A stretch of 64,000 nt of DNA, from NCBI RefSeq assembly GCF_022539665.2, contig NC_081336.1, positions 3,612,221 to 3,676,220 of the forward strand, in the 5' to 3' direction. Source of the DNA: Daphnia carinata (lineage: Eukaryota > Arthropoda > Branchiopoda > Diplostraca > Daphniidae). Positions 45,048 to 57,185 of the stretch are shown one piece after another (position 1 is the stretch's first letter; every line of letters starts with the position of its first letter). Under the pieces are notes generated by a model. That model did not search any database and was not told where the DNA came from. It worked only from the letters and a program-made list of their open reading frames with translations. The position numbers were made by a program, and so were the translations under genes.

Positions 45048-47601
45048 CTAGGCCCTGTATAGTGATCTGTGGACTTTCTTGGCTCTCAATACTTCTTTGG
45101 TGCGTTGCAGCGATTTGATCGACATTTTTGATAATTCAGCAAAAAACGATTGAAAATTTTGCATTGCTTTATCCCAATCGATTGGAGACAAACGATCACC
45201 TGGTATCTGATTCGAGCAGTAGACAACCCCGTTGTCAAAACTTTGATGACAGGGCTCCATATTGGAGTCCATTTGGTAAGGAAGATTAGCTATCTTAATA
45301 GCTGCTAATACAGGAGGTTGCCTTCCATCCGCAAAAGTGACCAAGTAGCGAACGTTTTCTCCGATATCTTTACCAAAAATGGACAGTACCGAATTGAAGA
45401 TGTACGTCTGAGAGCTCGTAAGGTGAGCCAGCGCAGACTGCACTACGATGCCAACTGCATCCAATGCCTATGTTAATGAACCAATCAAACTAAATTAATG
45501 AATTAATAATGAAAAATAAATCAAAAGTGAAAGAATCATAAATAAAAATTTTGCAAATAATAACGAGACTATACTTGATTGTCATGTTCGTGTTCAAAGA
45601 ATTGTTTGATGGCCGAAGTGATTTTTTTGTCACGATCGATACCTTCGGTATCACCGAATCCAGGAGCGTCAACAATCGTCAGAGAACACGGAATGAGGAA
45701 ACCATTTCTGTAATGGATGTCATAAGCCCTAACTTCAATGGTCTGGCTAAAAGCTTGAGATGTCACGTCTTCATCGATAAGCATGAAACGAAAAGGATCC
45801 TCCCATTGAACGCCTAATACATAATTGATCATGGCATTGATCATGGTGGTCTTGCCTGAACCAGTGGCACCCATCAGAAGAATGGTTTTGCATGGCTTGC
45901 TTCCGGAAGGATCTGGCTCACCGAAGGAGAATCGACTGAGGTTGTAAGACGCTCGGAAGAAAAATGATGATCGTTTTAACGGCAACTTGCACACCAACAT
46001 GTCATTTTCGATTTTTATACTGGTACATTGGCTTTTTATTTTTATTGCTAGCCTATTTTCGTCAAAAAGTGATGCAGCTTCCTGATCCAAAGACACTTCG
46101 GTGCCCACCGGTACTTTTTGCTTACGGAACGCGGCTGATGTTGCGAATGCGTCTGCTAGTTTAGCGGATGCCACTGTTGTTGTTGCGTTTGAGACACATT
46201 GACGACCCAAAGAGATCATTCTGCTCATTCTATTCTCCATCCTGGATAGCTCGGCAAACAAAAACTCAAAATTTTGTATTGCGTTGTCCCACACGTTGGG
46301 AGACAACCTACCACCTGGTGTCTGATTCGAGGCGTAGGCTGCATCGTTGTTAAAACTCCGGTGACACGGTTCTCCCTTGGAACCCATTAAGCAAGGAAGA
46401 TTGGCCTCCTTAATAGCTGCTAAGACAAGCGGCTGCCTTCCATCAGCGAAATTGATGAAGGTGATGGGTCTTCGATCCCCGATCTTAGTCAGAATCTTTG
46501 GATTTTTGCCAAAAATGGACAATACCGAACTGAAGATGTTCTTCTGATCCACCGTGAGATGAGCCAGTGCAGACTGCACAACAAAGCCAACTGCGCTCAG
46601 TCCCTGTGGTAATAATTTGTGAAATTATAGGTTGAAAAAGAAAAATTTCAAACATAATAAATGAAAGTCCATACTTGGATGCCATTTCTGTCACTAACAA
46701 GTTGCTTGACGGCCGAAGTGATTTCTTCATCACGCTTGTTACCTCCGAAATAACCAAATCCCGGAGTGTCGACGATCGTCAGCGAAAATGGAATGCGAAA
46801 ACCGTCTCTGTAATGGATGTCGTACACTGTGACGTGTTTTGTTTGACTTAAAGCTTCAGGTGTCACGTCTTCATCGATAAGTACGAAACGAAAAGGATCC
46901 TCCCATTGAACGCCCAGCACATAATTGGTTATGGCGTTGATCATGGTGGTCTTGCCTGAATCGGTGGCACTCATCAGAAGAATGGTTTTACATGCCTTGC
47001 TTCCGCAAGGATCGGGCTCACCGAATGCGAATCGCCTGACGATGGAAGACGCCTCGGGGAAATTTTTTACTTTGTTCACTTGCAACTTGTGCAAAGCCAT
47101 GCCATTAACATCTTTCATATATTGACATTGTTTTTTTATTTCCAATGCTAGCCTGCGCTCCTCAGCATGTACTGATGCACGATCTGAAGAGCTTGCGGTA
47201 CCCGTCGGTGCTTGCAGCTTACCCAACGGTGCTGGTGTTGCGGATGCGACTCCTGGTGCAATACCGAATTCTAATTTTAGCCTCCGGATAGCGATAGCTG
47301 GAGCATTCATAGTAACCAAAACCTCTCCAAATTCCAAGTCATTTTTGACATCATCCACGTCCAGCAAGCTGTTGGCAACTAGGATATGGCTAAAAGCCTC
47401 CATTCTGTATTTTTTTATGACAGTTATCAATTCAGGCGACAGTAAGTCAACGGCTGATTGCTTGAGGAAGGGCATAACGCTGGACGCATCAGGCGTTCCG
47501 TCGTTTACTATGTTGTTATAGATGCTGATTATTTCACTCATGTTGGCTTGCGAGTCTGTCATGAGTTCCTTTAGACGTTGCACTTCCTTATCTACGTCCA
47601 T
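45048..47601 (-). CDS. Tandem pseudo-GTPase plus GTPase protein (two G domains)
   Basis: Three open exons: 47601-46675 (309 codons), 46603-45575 (343 codons) and 45467-45048 (140 codons including the stop), with GT/AG introns of 71 and 107 bp and phase 0 throughout, giving 791 residues. The order is: helical N-terminus; first G domain with SATDSGKT at 211-218 in place of GATGSGKT, and DTPGFGY; the end of that domain plus a linker in exon 2; second G domain with GATGSGKT at 554-561 and DAPGFGDT; then TFADG and a short tail. The Cys clusters and coiled coil of the other copies are missing because a deletion and a frameshift truncate exon 3. The P-loop Lys-Thr is kept in domain 1 but the first Gly is lost, so weak or altered nucleotide binding is inferred. 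Confidence 0.8.
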
Positions 47602-48941
47602 TTTTACGTGGAGACAGCCAGAAATAGGCAAAAACATATACCGTTTCCTCGTAAAGTATGTATAATGCGAGAAAAAGGCTGAAGTTTTTCGTATTGCGAA
47701 CCCTTTAAGTTACGTCCGTAAAAAGCTTAACTATTGCCTACATGCCACTTATCACTAAAAGCATATATCTTGTCCTATGCTTATTCATTATGAAGTGCTT
47801 GTACAAGCGAAACATACAAGTGATCAATAATTATTTGTATCATTAGAATGTAAACTGATAACTAACCAGTTGAATATGGTGAGAAACTAACTTTAGTTTA
47901 CAGAAACTAACATGGCCGCAATAGCAGGGACGAAATGGTACACAGACACTGGCAAACAACGAGGACTAACTTCAAAGGTGGACGAGAATATCCTAAGGCT
48001 ATTGAAATGGTTTTTGTGGAGCCTTTTTTTATCTTGTGTGCTTTATCAAAAGCCGTATTCGTGAGGTAATTGCGACAGAGTAGTCCGTAACTATCTTGGA
48101 TGTCATCCAGGCAATCGTGAAATCCTTGATAAAAAATGGGGTTGGTGATTAAAGTTGTTGTATAGTTCTTTGCGCCATTTACTTTCTCCGTGTTGGAAAG
48201 AAATAAAGGAGCGCAACGATGCGTCCTGGAGAACAAGTGGCGAATAAAAACAAAATCGGGCCGTATGTATTGATGTGATTAAAGCAAATAAACCTTGGTA
48301 CGTGCACTAGTTGCTTGCGAGCTTGAATCAAGTGAAAGAGAAAGGAATTCTATTCGCCAACTTGAATTGTAATTTGTCTCAATCGCTTTCCGAGAGCTAG
48401 TGAGACAAAAGTATAAACTAGGGGGGGGGGCTAAATTTCTAAATTATAGCGTGGCGTGTCATAAATATTTTGTTTTGCAATGACAAAATGCTCTTTTATC
48501 TTAAAAGAATGTCTTTATACAAACTTTCAACGCACTCAAAGTGGGAAAATTTTTTTGCATTGAATGAATGGTGTACAAGGAAATAGCTGAAATCGAACAC
48601 TGAGGGAAGAATGACAAAGTTATTAAACTATCCCTTCTTCTATTTTGTTGCTGGTCGACCAACGGTCTTAAACTAAATTTCTAGTTGATAGGATGCATAA
48701 ATAAGGCAACACAGAAATTGCTTTTAACTGATGAATTTATTCGGCTATGCATTATACCTCCTGTACACATCTACAAATCGATATACTGTTACAAAGTAAG
48801 ATAGAAATTAAATTTTCGAATATTTAGCAAGCGCATTTGAAAGCCAAGTTGTTGTGATAACTCACAAAATGATTATCTGGACTATCAAATATTTAAAAAA
48901 TGGTTAACTAGAAAAAAAAATTTCTTTGCTTCAGTATTTTG
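47602..48941. other. Leader of the double-domain gene and next GTPase 3' flank
   Basis: Positions 47640-48430 match 10531-11400. A G-run lies at 48421-48430. From about 48480 the sequence is GTPase 3' flank like 2690-3119. I see no gene. Confidence 0.5.
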
Positions 48942-51270
48942 CTAGTTGCCTGTATGTTCTATTTTATTTTTGAACTGCTTGGCTAAATCACCGCCATCGG
49001 TAACGTTTCTCGTAAGCCGAGCCTTTCTCAATAGATCTTTAAAACTTTTGATCCTCTCCCAGTGTCCAGGTTTTTTATCTTTTTTCTCGTTTTCAATCAT
49101 CATGTTAATATATTCGGGAGTAGAGAGTGGATCACCTCGCAGTGCTATCTTCTTCAAAAGGTTTGAGTAATGAGTAATCTGATCCATCGCTTTAATGATG
49201 TCGAATTTCAGCTGTTCTGCCTCTCCTTGCAAAGCATTCTTTAGTTCTTCCGCATTTAGCGTCTTTTCCATTGCCTCGTCGTACTTCTTGCGAATTTTAT
49301 CGAGAGTTTGAATCTCTTCTTCTTGAACGTAATCCCACCTAGTTGGTTCGTTTGAGTGATCGTCAGTTGCACACTTTCCAGGGCAGACCTTGCAAGCGCG
49401 ACCACTCGATGCTATGACCTTTGCCTTATTTACCGTTTTATTGCATAAAGCGAGGAAAGCATTAGTATTGGAAATAGAGGGATTGTCATTACTTGTCAAA
49501 TCGGTCATATTAGAGAACAATTTTTCTGATAGCCCGAATGCAGGGCAAAAACCCGTCCAGAAATTCGGGTCGCAAGGATAATGGCACGTTACTTCGCAAT
49601 TTGAGCAATTCAGTGCTGTTTGATTCATTTCGACCTCAACCTTTTTCTTCTTTAGTACTTTCACCGTGATTTCAAAGTCCTTATTAGCGTTAACATGGTC
49701 TTTATTCAAGACGATGATTTCCTCGGTCTTCCGCAATTCTTCCATTTTCATGAGGTGCGCTTGAAGAGTGGTTTCTAGGAACTGAACATTGATCTTTAGA
49801 CTTTCTCGGCTATTCAATACTTCTTTAGTGAGTTGGAGCGATTTGTTCGGCATTTTGGATAACTCGGCAAAAAACGATCCAAAATTTTGCATTGCATTGT
49901 CCCATTCGATTGGAGACAAACGATCACCTGCCATCTGATTCGAGGCGTAGACCACACCGTTGTTAAAACTCTGATGACAGGGGTCCATATTTGAGTCCAT
50001 TTGGCAACGAAGTTTACCCTCCTTAATAGCCGTTAACACAGGAGGGGGCCTTCCATCAGCGAAAGTGACCAGGAAGCGAACGTTTTCTCCAATATCTTTA
50101 CCAAAAATGGACAATACCGAATTAAAGATGTAGATCTGAGAGCTCGTGAGGCGAGCCAGCGCAGACTGCACTACAAAGCCAACTGCATCCAATGCGTTCA
50201 ATGAACCTCAAACTAATAATAATGAAAAAAATAAATCAAAAGTGAAAGAATCATAAATAAAAATTTTGTAAAATAATAACGAGACTATACTTGAATGCCA
50301 TTTTCGTGTTCAAAGAATTGTTTGATGGCCGACGTGATTTGCTTGTCACGCTCGATACCTTGGGTATCACCGAATCCCGGAGTGTCAACAATCGTCAGCG
50401 AAAAAGGAATGCGGAAACCATTTCTGTAATGGATGTCGTATGCCGTGACTTTTCTGGTCTGGCTAAAAGCTTGGGATTTCGCTTTTTCGTCGATAAGCAT
50501 GAAACGGAAAGGATCCTCCCATTGAACGCCTAATGCATAATTGATCATGGCATTGATCATGGTGGTCTTGCCTGAGCCAGTGGCACCCATCAGAAGAATG
50601 GTTTTACATGGCTTGCTTCCGGAAAGATCTGGCTCACCGAAGGAGAATCGCCTGACGATGGAAGACGCTCCGGAGAAAATTGATGATCCTTTCAACGGCA
50701 ACTTGTACACAGACATGCCGTTAACGTTTTTCATACTGCTACATTCGTTTTTGATTTCTATTGGTAGTCTGGTCTTGTCAGTGTTTGATGCAGTTTTGTG
50801 ATCTAAATCATTCGTGTTGCTCATTGATACTTGTGGATTTTCTAACTGTGTTGATGGTGCGCATTTCGCGCGTTCCATTCCGCTGCTGGGTGGCGCGATT
50901 CCGCTGCTGGTGTTAATAAGAAGTTGATGCAACACCGAGCTCTGCTTTGAGCTTCCTGATCGCATTGGGTGGGACATGGCTCGCTAAGGCGTCTCCATTT
51001 TCCAATTCATCTTTGACATCGTCCACGTCCAGTAAGTTGTTGGCGACTAGTATATAACTAAAGGCGTCCAGTCTATGTTTTTTCAGAATTTTCATCAATT
51101 CAGGGGACCATAAGCGAACAGCTGAATCCTTGAGGAAGGGCATAGGGCTGGACACAGCAGACTTCCCTTCCTTTACTATGTTGAAATAGATGTTGATTAT
51201 TTCACTCATGTTGGCTTGCGAGTCTTTCCATGAGGCGCTCTAGGCGCTGAACTTCCTTATCTACGTCCAT
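48942..51270 (-). pseudogene. P-loop GTPase with multiple lesions, copy G
   Basis: Exon 1 homology runs from 51270 to 50291 and exon 2 homology from 50195 to 48942. One extra base near 51225 (TTTCCATG for TTTCATG) and a rearranged stretch near 50870-50935 break the N-terminal frame. The G domain itself (GATGSGKT, DTPGFGDT) is open from about 50900 down to the donor. At exon 2 the usual ATAG acceptor before GCATTGGA is missing: the coding strand reads TTCATTGAACGCATTGG, and the nearest upstream AG would add a stop. Exon 2 is open, with TFADG, both Cys clusters and the coiled coil, ending in KNKIEHTGN, longer than the other copies. Confidence 0.75.
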
Positions 51271-52928
51271 TTTTCTTTTTTTGTGTCACCTTACGCCAAT
51301 CTGAAAATAGCAAAAATTCACAGCGTAACTTAATAATAAATAAATAACTTCGCTCTAACCGGCTTGATAGGTTACATCTCTTAGCCAAACCTTTATGTAA
51401 TGTATATAGTAATTTTTAACCAACTTGTTTTACCTAACTCTTTCCTGTGATAATCTCTAGGGGAAAATCGGCAGACGTTTTTCTATTGCAAATTCGTTTG
51501 CTTATACATAAAAATTTACTATAATCTACATAGCCACATAATACTACATCATTCCTTGTGCTACCTAATCATAATACAGTTTCTGTATTGCAACAAAAAA
51601 AAAGGCTAGGGATCAATAAACATTGAATAATTATTCCTATTGACTGACCTGTTGAATACGGTGAAAAACTAATAAGGTTAGTATACAGGAACTAATATGG
51701 TCGCAACAGCGAGAACCATATTTTCGCAGACACAATATGGAGTCAACGAGGAGTAAAGTCTAATGGTGATGACAATATTCAACGGACACTGATATAATTT
51801 GATGGGGTTATTTATCTTTGTGTTATCAAACGTTATCCAGGTTGTATTTGTGGGGGCATTCGCGTAAGCGTACTGTACGTCAGTGTGTTTATATTGACTG
51901 TTATCCAGAGCAAGCAAACATTTCGAGATAAACTTTGGAGTTGATTATTAAAGTCGATCAAGTTCTTTTCAATGTATACCTTGTCAAAGTTGGACTGTAA
52001 TAAAGGAGCGTAACGATACGTCCAGAGAGAAAAAATCGCGAATAAAAACTAAATAGGGCCCTATCTAATGATGTTACAAAGCAAGTATGCATAACTAGAC
52101 TACATGGAGGTGTTGCTTGCGAATTTAAGAAAAGAATTCTTTTCAACATCGTGAAATGCAAATTGCCTCGTTGCTTCAAAAAGATATTGCGAAACGAAAG
52201 CATAAACTGGGAGGTGAGTAGGTAGCTGTTCAAAACAACGATAAAACTCAAAGCGATAAGGTCTCCGTTTGATAAGGAAAAAACAGCATATTTGTAAAAA
52301 AAAAAAAACCTAAAAAACGATTTTGGAACTGTTCTCGTTACACCAAACGAGCCAACTGAGTTTCTAGAATATTTAAACTAAGGAATGGGCCGGAAACTAA
52401 AGGAAAACCGAAAGTCCCATAGATGCAATAGCTCACCGAGTTTGCTCTCTGTTGCGTGTTATACTTTATTTGCTTGTTACCTTGTTTCCTGTTCTATAGT
52501 TTGGGCACGGCACCCATACACAATCGAATGAACTGCTAAGAATTAGTTAGCTATCGACATAATCTGATTCATCAAATTAAACCCGCCATAAACAAGCGTG
52601 TAGGGATCCGTGACATAAACTAAAGGCAAAATAACTAAATTTCTAGTTGGTAGGGTGCATAAAAAAGACAACACAGAGATTGCTTTTAACTGATGAATTT
52701 ATTCAATCTTGTATTTAACCCCCTGTACCCATTTAAAAATCGATAACCGTTACAAAGTAAGATAAAAATTACACTTCCGAATATTTAGCAAGCGCATTTG
52801 AAAGCCAAATTGCCGTGATAATTCATAAAATGATTACTTGAACTATAAAAATAAAAAAAACTTTAATGGTTAACTGGAAAAGATATCTTCCTTGCTCCAA
52901 TATTTCCTCGTAAGCTTGTATGTTCTAG
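51271..52928. other. Intergenic block with orphan cuticle remnant
   Basis: This is the same layout as 5253-6949: GTPase leader, a cuticle upstream remnant at about 52330-52478, then the 3' flank of the next GTPase. I see no gene. Confidence 0.5.
52330..52478 (+). repeat. Orphan cuticle upstream remnant, fourth copy
   Basis: Same block and same TTGCTTGTT|ACCTTG breakpoint as near 6452, with the GGAG after the junction missing here. Confidence 0.6.
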
Positions 52929-55555
52929 TTAGTTTTTGTACTGCTTGGCTAAATCACCGCCATCCGTTACGTCTTTCGGGAGCTCAGCCGTTCTCTTTAT
53001 ATCTTCCAAACTTTTAATTCTCTCCTCGTATCCAGATTTTTTATTTTTTTTCTCCTGTTCGATCATCAGGTTAATATATTCTGGAGCGGATAGCGGAGAT
53101 GAGATAGCACCACACAGTTCTATCTGATTTAAATAATTTGAGTAGCTTCTACTATCATCCATCGCTTCAATGATATCTGATTTCAGCTGCGCCGCCTCTA
53201 CTTGCAAGGCATTCTTTAGTTCTTCCGCATTTAGAGTCTTTTTCATTACGTCATCGTACTTCTTGCGAATGTCATGAAGTGTGTGAGTTTCGTCTTCTTG
53301 AACGAATTCCCATTTAGTGAGTTCGTATGAGTGGTGTTCCTTGGCGCAGCGTCCAGGGCACATCTGGCACTCATTACCATACATTAAGGCGACCACTACA
53401 GCAGCACAGCACGCTGCACCCGCTGCAACCGCTGCAACCGCTGCAACCGCTGTACCCGCTAAACCCACTGCACCCGCTGCAACCGCTGCACCCGCTGCAC
53501 CCGCTGCACCCGCTGCACCCGCTGCACCCGCTGCAACCACTGCACCCGCTGCACCCGCTGCACGCGCTGCATCCGCTGCAACCGCTGCACCCGCTACACC
53601 CACTGCACCCGCTGCAACCACTGCACCCGCTGCACCCGCTGCACCCGCTGCAACCACTGCACCCGCTGCAACCGCTGCATCCGGTGCACTCGCTGAAACC
53701 GCTGAAACCACTGGACCCGCTGCAATGATGCCTTGGATATCAAGACGCCTAAATTTCTCATCCTTTGTAACAAACTCAAAGAGATCTCTGCCAACTTTCA
53801 TAGAAGTCCGCAAGAAAAACGCAGGAATAGCAATTCCGGCACCTGCAGAGCCTTTTTCTGGTTTCCAGAATGCAGGACAGGGCATCCATGAATTTGGGTA
53901 GCAAGGACAATGGCACGTTACTTTGCAAATAGTGCAATTAAATGCTTTCTCATTCGTTTTGAGCTCAATCTGTTTCTTCTTGTGTACTTTCACAGTGATT
54001 TCAAAGTCCTTATTAACGTTAACGAAGTCTTTGTTCAAGGCGATTTTTTCCTCGATCTCCCGTAATTCTTCCAATTTCATGAGGTGCACTTGGATGGTGG
54101 TTTCTAAGACCTGAATAGTGTAACGGAGGATTTCTCGGATGCTCAATACTTCTTTTGTTAGTCGGAGCGATTTGATAGGCATTTCAAATAGCTCGTTAAA
54201 AAACAATTGAAAATTTTTCATTGCGTTCCGCCATTCGATTGGAGACATATCATCATCTGGATTTTGATTCGAGGCATAGACTACCCCGTTGTTAAAACTT
54301 TGGTAACAGGGCTCCTTATTGGAGTCCAATCGGCAAGGAAGATTAGCTATCTTAATAGCTGCTAAGACAGGAGGTTGCCTTCCATCCGCAAAAGTGACCA
54401 AGAAGCGAACGTTTTCTCCGATATCTTTACCAAAAATGGACAGTACCGAATTGAAGATGTACGTCTGAGAGCTCGTAAGGCGAGCCAGCGAAGCCTGTAC
54501 TACAAAGCCAACTGTGTCCAATGACTATGACAATAAAGAAAAATAAATCAAAAGTGGAAGAATCATAGAGAAAAATTTTCGTAAATAATAATGAGGCTTT
54601 ACTTGAATGCCATTTTCGTGTTCAAAGAATTCTTTGATGACTTAAGTGATTTTCTTGTCACGCTCGATACCTTGGGTATCATGGAATCCAGGAGTGTCAA
54701 CAATCGTCAGAGAATAAGGAATGCGGAAACCATTTCTGTAATGGATGTCATAGGCCGTAACTTCACTGGTCTGGCTAAAAGCCTGGTTCGCTGTTTTGTC
54801 TTCATCGATAAGCATAAAACGAAAAGGATCCTCCCATTGAACGTCCAGCACATAATTGACCATGGCATTGATCATGGTGGTCTTGCCTGAACCGGTGGCC
54901 CCCATCAAAAGAATGGTTTTGCATCCCTTGCTTCCGAAAGGATCTGGCTCACCGAAGGAGAACCGCCTGATGATCGAAGACGCTCCGGCGAAAGTTAATG
55001 ATCGTTTCAACGGCAACTTGTACACAGACATGCCGTTAACGTTTTTCATACTTCTACATTCGTTTTTTATTTCTATTGGTAGTCTGATATTGTCAGTGCT
55101 TGATGCAGTTTCGTGATCCAATTCATTCGTGTTGCTCATTGATACTTGTGGTTTTTCTAACTGTGTTGGTGGCGCGCGTTCCGCTGCTGGGGTTGCGGAT
55201 GGCAAAACTGATGCAACACCGAGCTCTGCATTGAGCTTCCTGATCGCATTGGGTGGTACATAGCTCGTTAAAGCGTCTCCATTTTCCAATTCATCTTTGA
55301 CATCGTCCACGTCCAGTAAGTTGTTGGCGACTAGTATATAACTAAAGGCGTCCAGTTCATGTTTTTCAGAATTTTCATCAATTCAGGGGACAATAAGTGA
55401 ACAGCTGAATCCTTGAGCAAGGGCATAGCACTGGACACAGCAGACGTTCCTTCCTTTACTATGATGAAATAGATGTTGATTATTTCACTCCTGTTGGCTT
55501 TCGGGTCATTCATGAGGCGCTCTAGGCGCTGAACTACGTCCATTTTTACGTCCAT
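52929..55555 (-). pseudogene. P-loop GTPase with expanded Ala/Gly insert and broken exon 1, copy H
   Basis: Exon 1 runs from 55555 (or the in-frame ATG at 55543; the MDVK start is duplicated) to 54603, and exon 2 from 54524 to 52929. A one-base loss near 55367 shifts the N-terminal frame (KILKNMNW then stop). A TAA at 54642-54644 (ITSA to IT*) stops the G domain before the intron, and the switch reads DTPGFHDT with His for Gly. Exon 2 is open for over 530 codons and carries by far the largest Ala/Gly/Val insert (about 110 residues) between its Cys clusters. The gene is dead as a GTPase unless rescued by an unusual transcript. Confidence 0.8.
53413..53725 (-). repeat. Expanded 9-bp coding minisatellite
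   Basis: Roughly 35 tandem 9-bp units, mainly GCTGCACCC and GCTGCAACC on +, lie in frame in the GTPase exon and encode Ala-Ala-Gly and Ala-Ala-Val-like tripeptides. The other paralogues have 8-12 units at the same site. The long plus-strand open frames here are by-products of the repeat. Confidence 0.9.
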
Positions 55556-57115
55556 TTTTTTTGTGTCACCTTAAGCCAACCTGAAAATAGCCAAAAATGC
55601 ACAGCGTAACTTAATAAGAAATATAAATAACTTCGCTGTGACTGTTTTGGTAGGTTACATCTCTAAGCCAAAGCAGTATGTAATCTACATAGGCATTTTT
55701 AACCAATTTGCTTTACCTTACGCCTTCCTGCGATAAACTCTAAGGGAAAACCGACAGACATGTTTTCTATTTCAAATTCGTTTGCTTATGCAAAAACTTA
55801 ACTGTTATCTGCTTAGCCACATATTACTAAATCTTTCCTCGTGTTACCTATTCATAACGCAGTTTCTGTATTGCAACAAGAAAAAGAGGCTAGGGATAAA
55901 AAAACATTTGATTAATTAAAATGTATTCCCATTGACTAACCTGTTGAACACGGAGAAAAACTAAGTTTGGTCTGCAGAAACTAATATGGCCGCTATCTGC
56001 GCAGACACAAGATGGAGTCAACGATGAAGAAAGACTAAGCAAGATCCAACGGGCAGGGATATAGTTTGATGGGGCTATTTATCTTTCTGTTATCTATATC
56101 TTTATTGCGAGGCATTCGCGATAAGTCGTATGCGCGAGGCCTTCGCATCAGCGTACTGTTCGTCAATGCGTTTATATGGAATGTTATCCAGAGACCCAGA
56201 GCAAACAAATATTTCTAGGTCAACTTAGGAGTTGATGATTAGAGTCGATCGAGTTCTTTTCACCATGTACAGTGTCCATGTTGGACTGACAGAACGGAGC
56301 ATAACGATACGTCCGGAGAGAAAAACTAGCGAATAAACATTAAATAGGGCTCTATGTAATGATGTGACAAAAGCAAGTATGCAGAAGTAGACTGCATGGA
56401 CGTGTGTTTTCGAACTTAAGAAAGGAATTCAGTCTTTGACAAGATATGCGAAACGAAACCATAAACTGGGATGTGGGTAGGCATAAGCTGTTCAAATAAA
56501 ATAACGATAACAATAATCGCGACTGTAGGAAGAATCCACATATTAAAAAACATTTTATTAAACGATTGTCGAACTGTTCTCACTGTATCAAATGAGCCAA
56601 CTGAGTTTCTAGGATTCTTACGGAATGGCCTGAAAATTAAAAGAAAGCCAAATTTCCCATAGATGCAACGGTAGGCTACGCCGAGTTTTCTCCCTGTTGC
56701 GTGTTATAGTTTATTTGTTCCTAGCGTATTGATCGACGAACAGTTGTTCATTTTAAACAACTATTCATACGTAAATCTTTCAACGAGAAGAGTATAGAAG
56801 GCGACTTTCACTTTTATTATGTCTCAACTGGTTTGATAAGCAACTGAAATAGTAAATGCCTCTGTTATCTGCGATGTTGTGCGCAAGAGAACAAAGCTTG
56901 TGAACTTATTCCTATAAAGTGAAACATCTCTTTAAAACGAACGAAAAAGGATTGAGAAATTCGATGCATTGCATAAAGATGATAATAGAAACCAGCTTTC
57001 ACGTGTATTCAATTAAATTGCACAAGTTTAACAATTGCCATGCACCCCACACATGTAATTTTGATTTCCGGCCTTCAGGAATCATAGACGATTCAGTTCA
57101 GAACACGAATGCGAA
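55556..57115. other. Shared intergenic region of a GTPase/cuticle pair
   Basis: GTPase leader sequence, then from about 56570 the cuticle upstream block. No gene is visible. Confidence 0.5.
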
Positions 57116-57150
57116 TATAAAATGAAACAGACAGTGGAAACAAGTCAGTT
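57116..57150 (+). promoter_or_regulatory. Core promoter: TATAAAA plus TCAGTT initiator
   Basis: TATAAAA at 57116-57122 and TCAGTT at 57145-57150, with the same 31-bp spacing as the other cuticle promoters. Confidence 0.75.
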
Positions 57151-57185
57151 GACGAGCTCATCCTTTCCACAACACATCCGCAAAC

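Noticed and set aside
45569-47637. Reading the two G domains as two separate neighbouring genes
   Set aside because: Exon 2 has no stop, promoter or start between the domains, and both splice junctions are in phase. Fusion is the simpler reading.
53317-53901. Long plus-strand frames rich in Ala/Pro/Thr or His/Pro/Leu
   Set aside because: They are other-frame readings of the 9-bp minisatellite inside the minus-strand GTPase exon, and the flanks follow GTPase codon structure.
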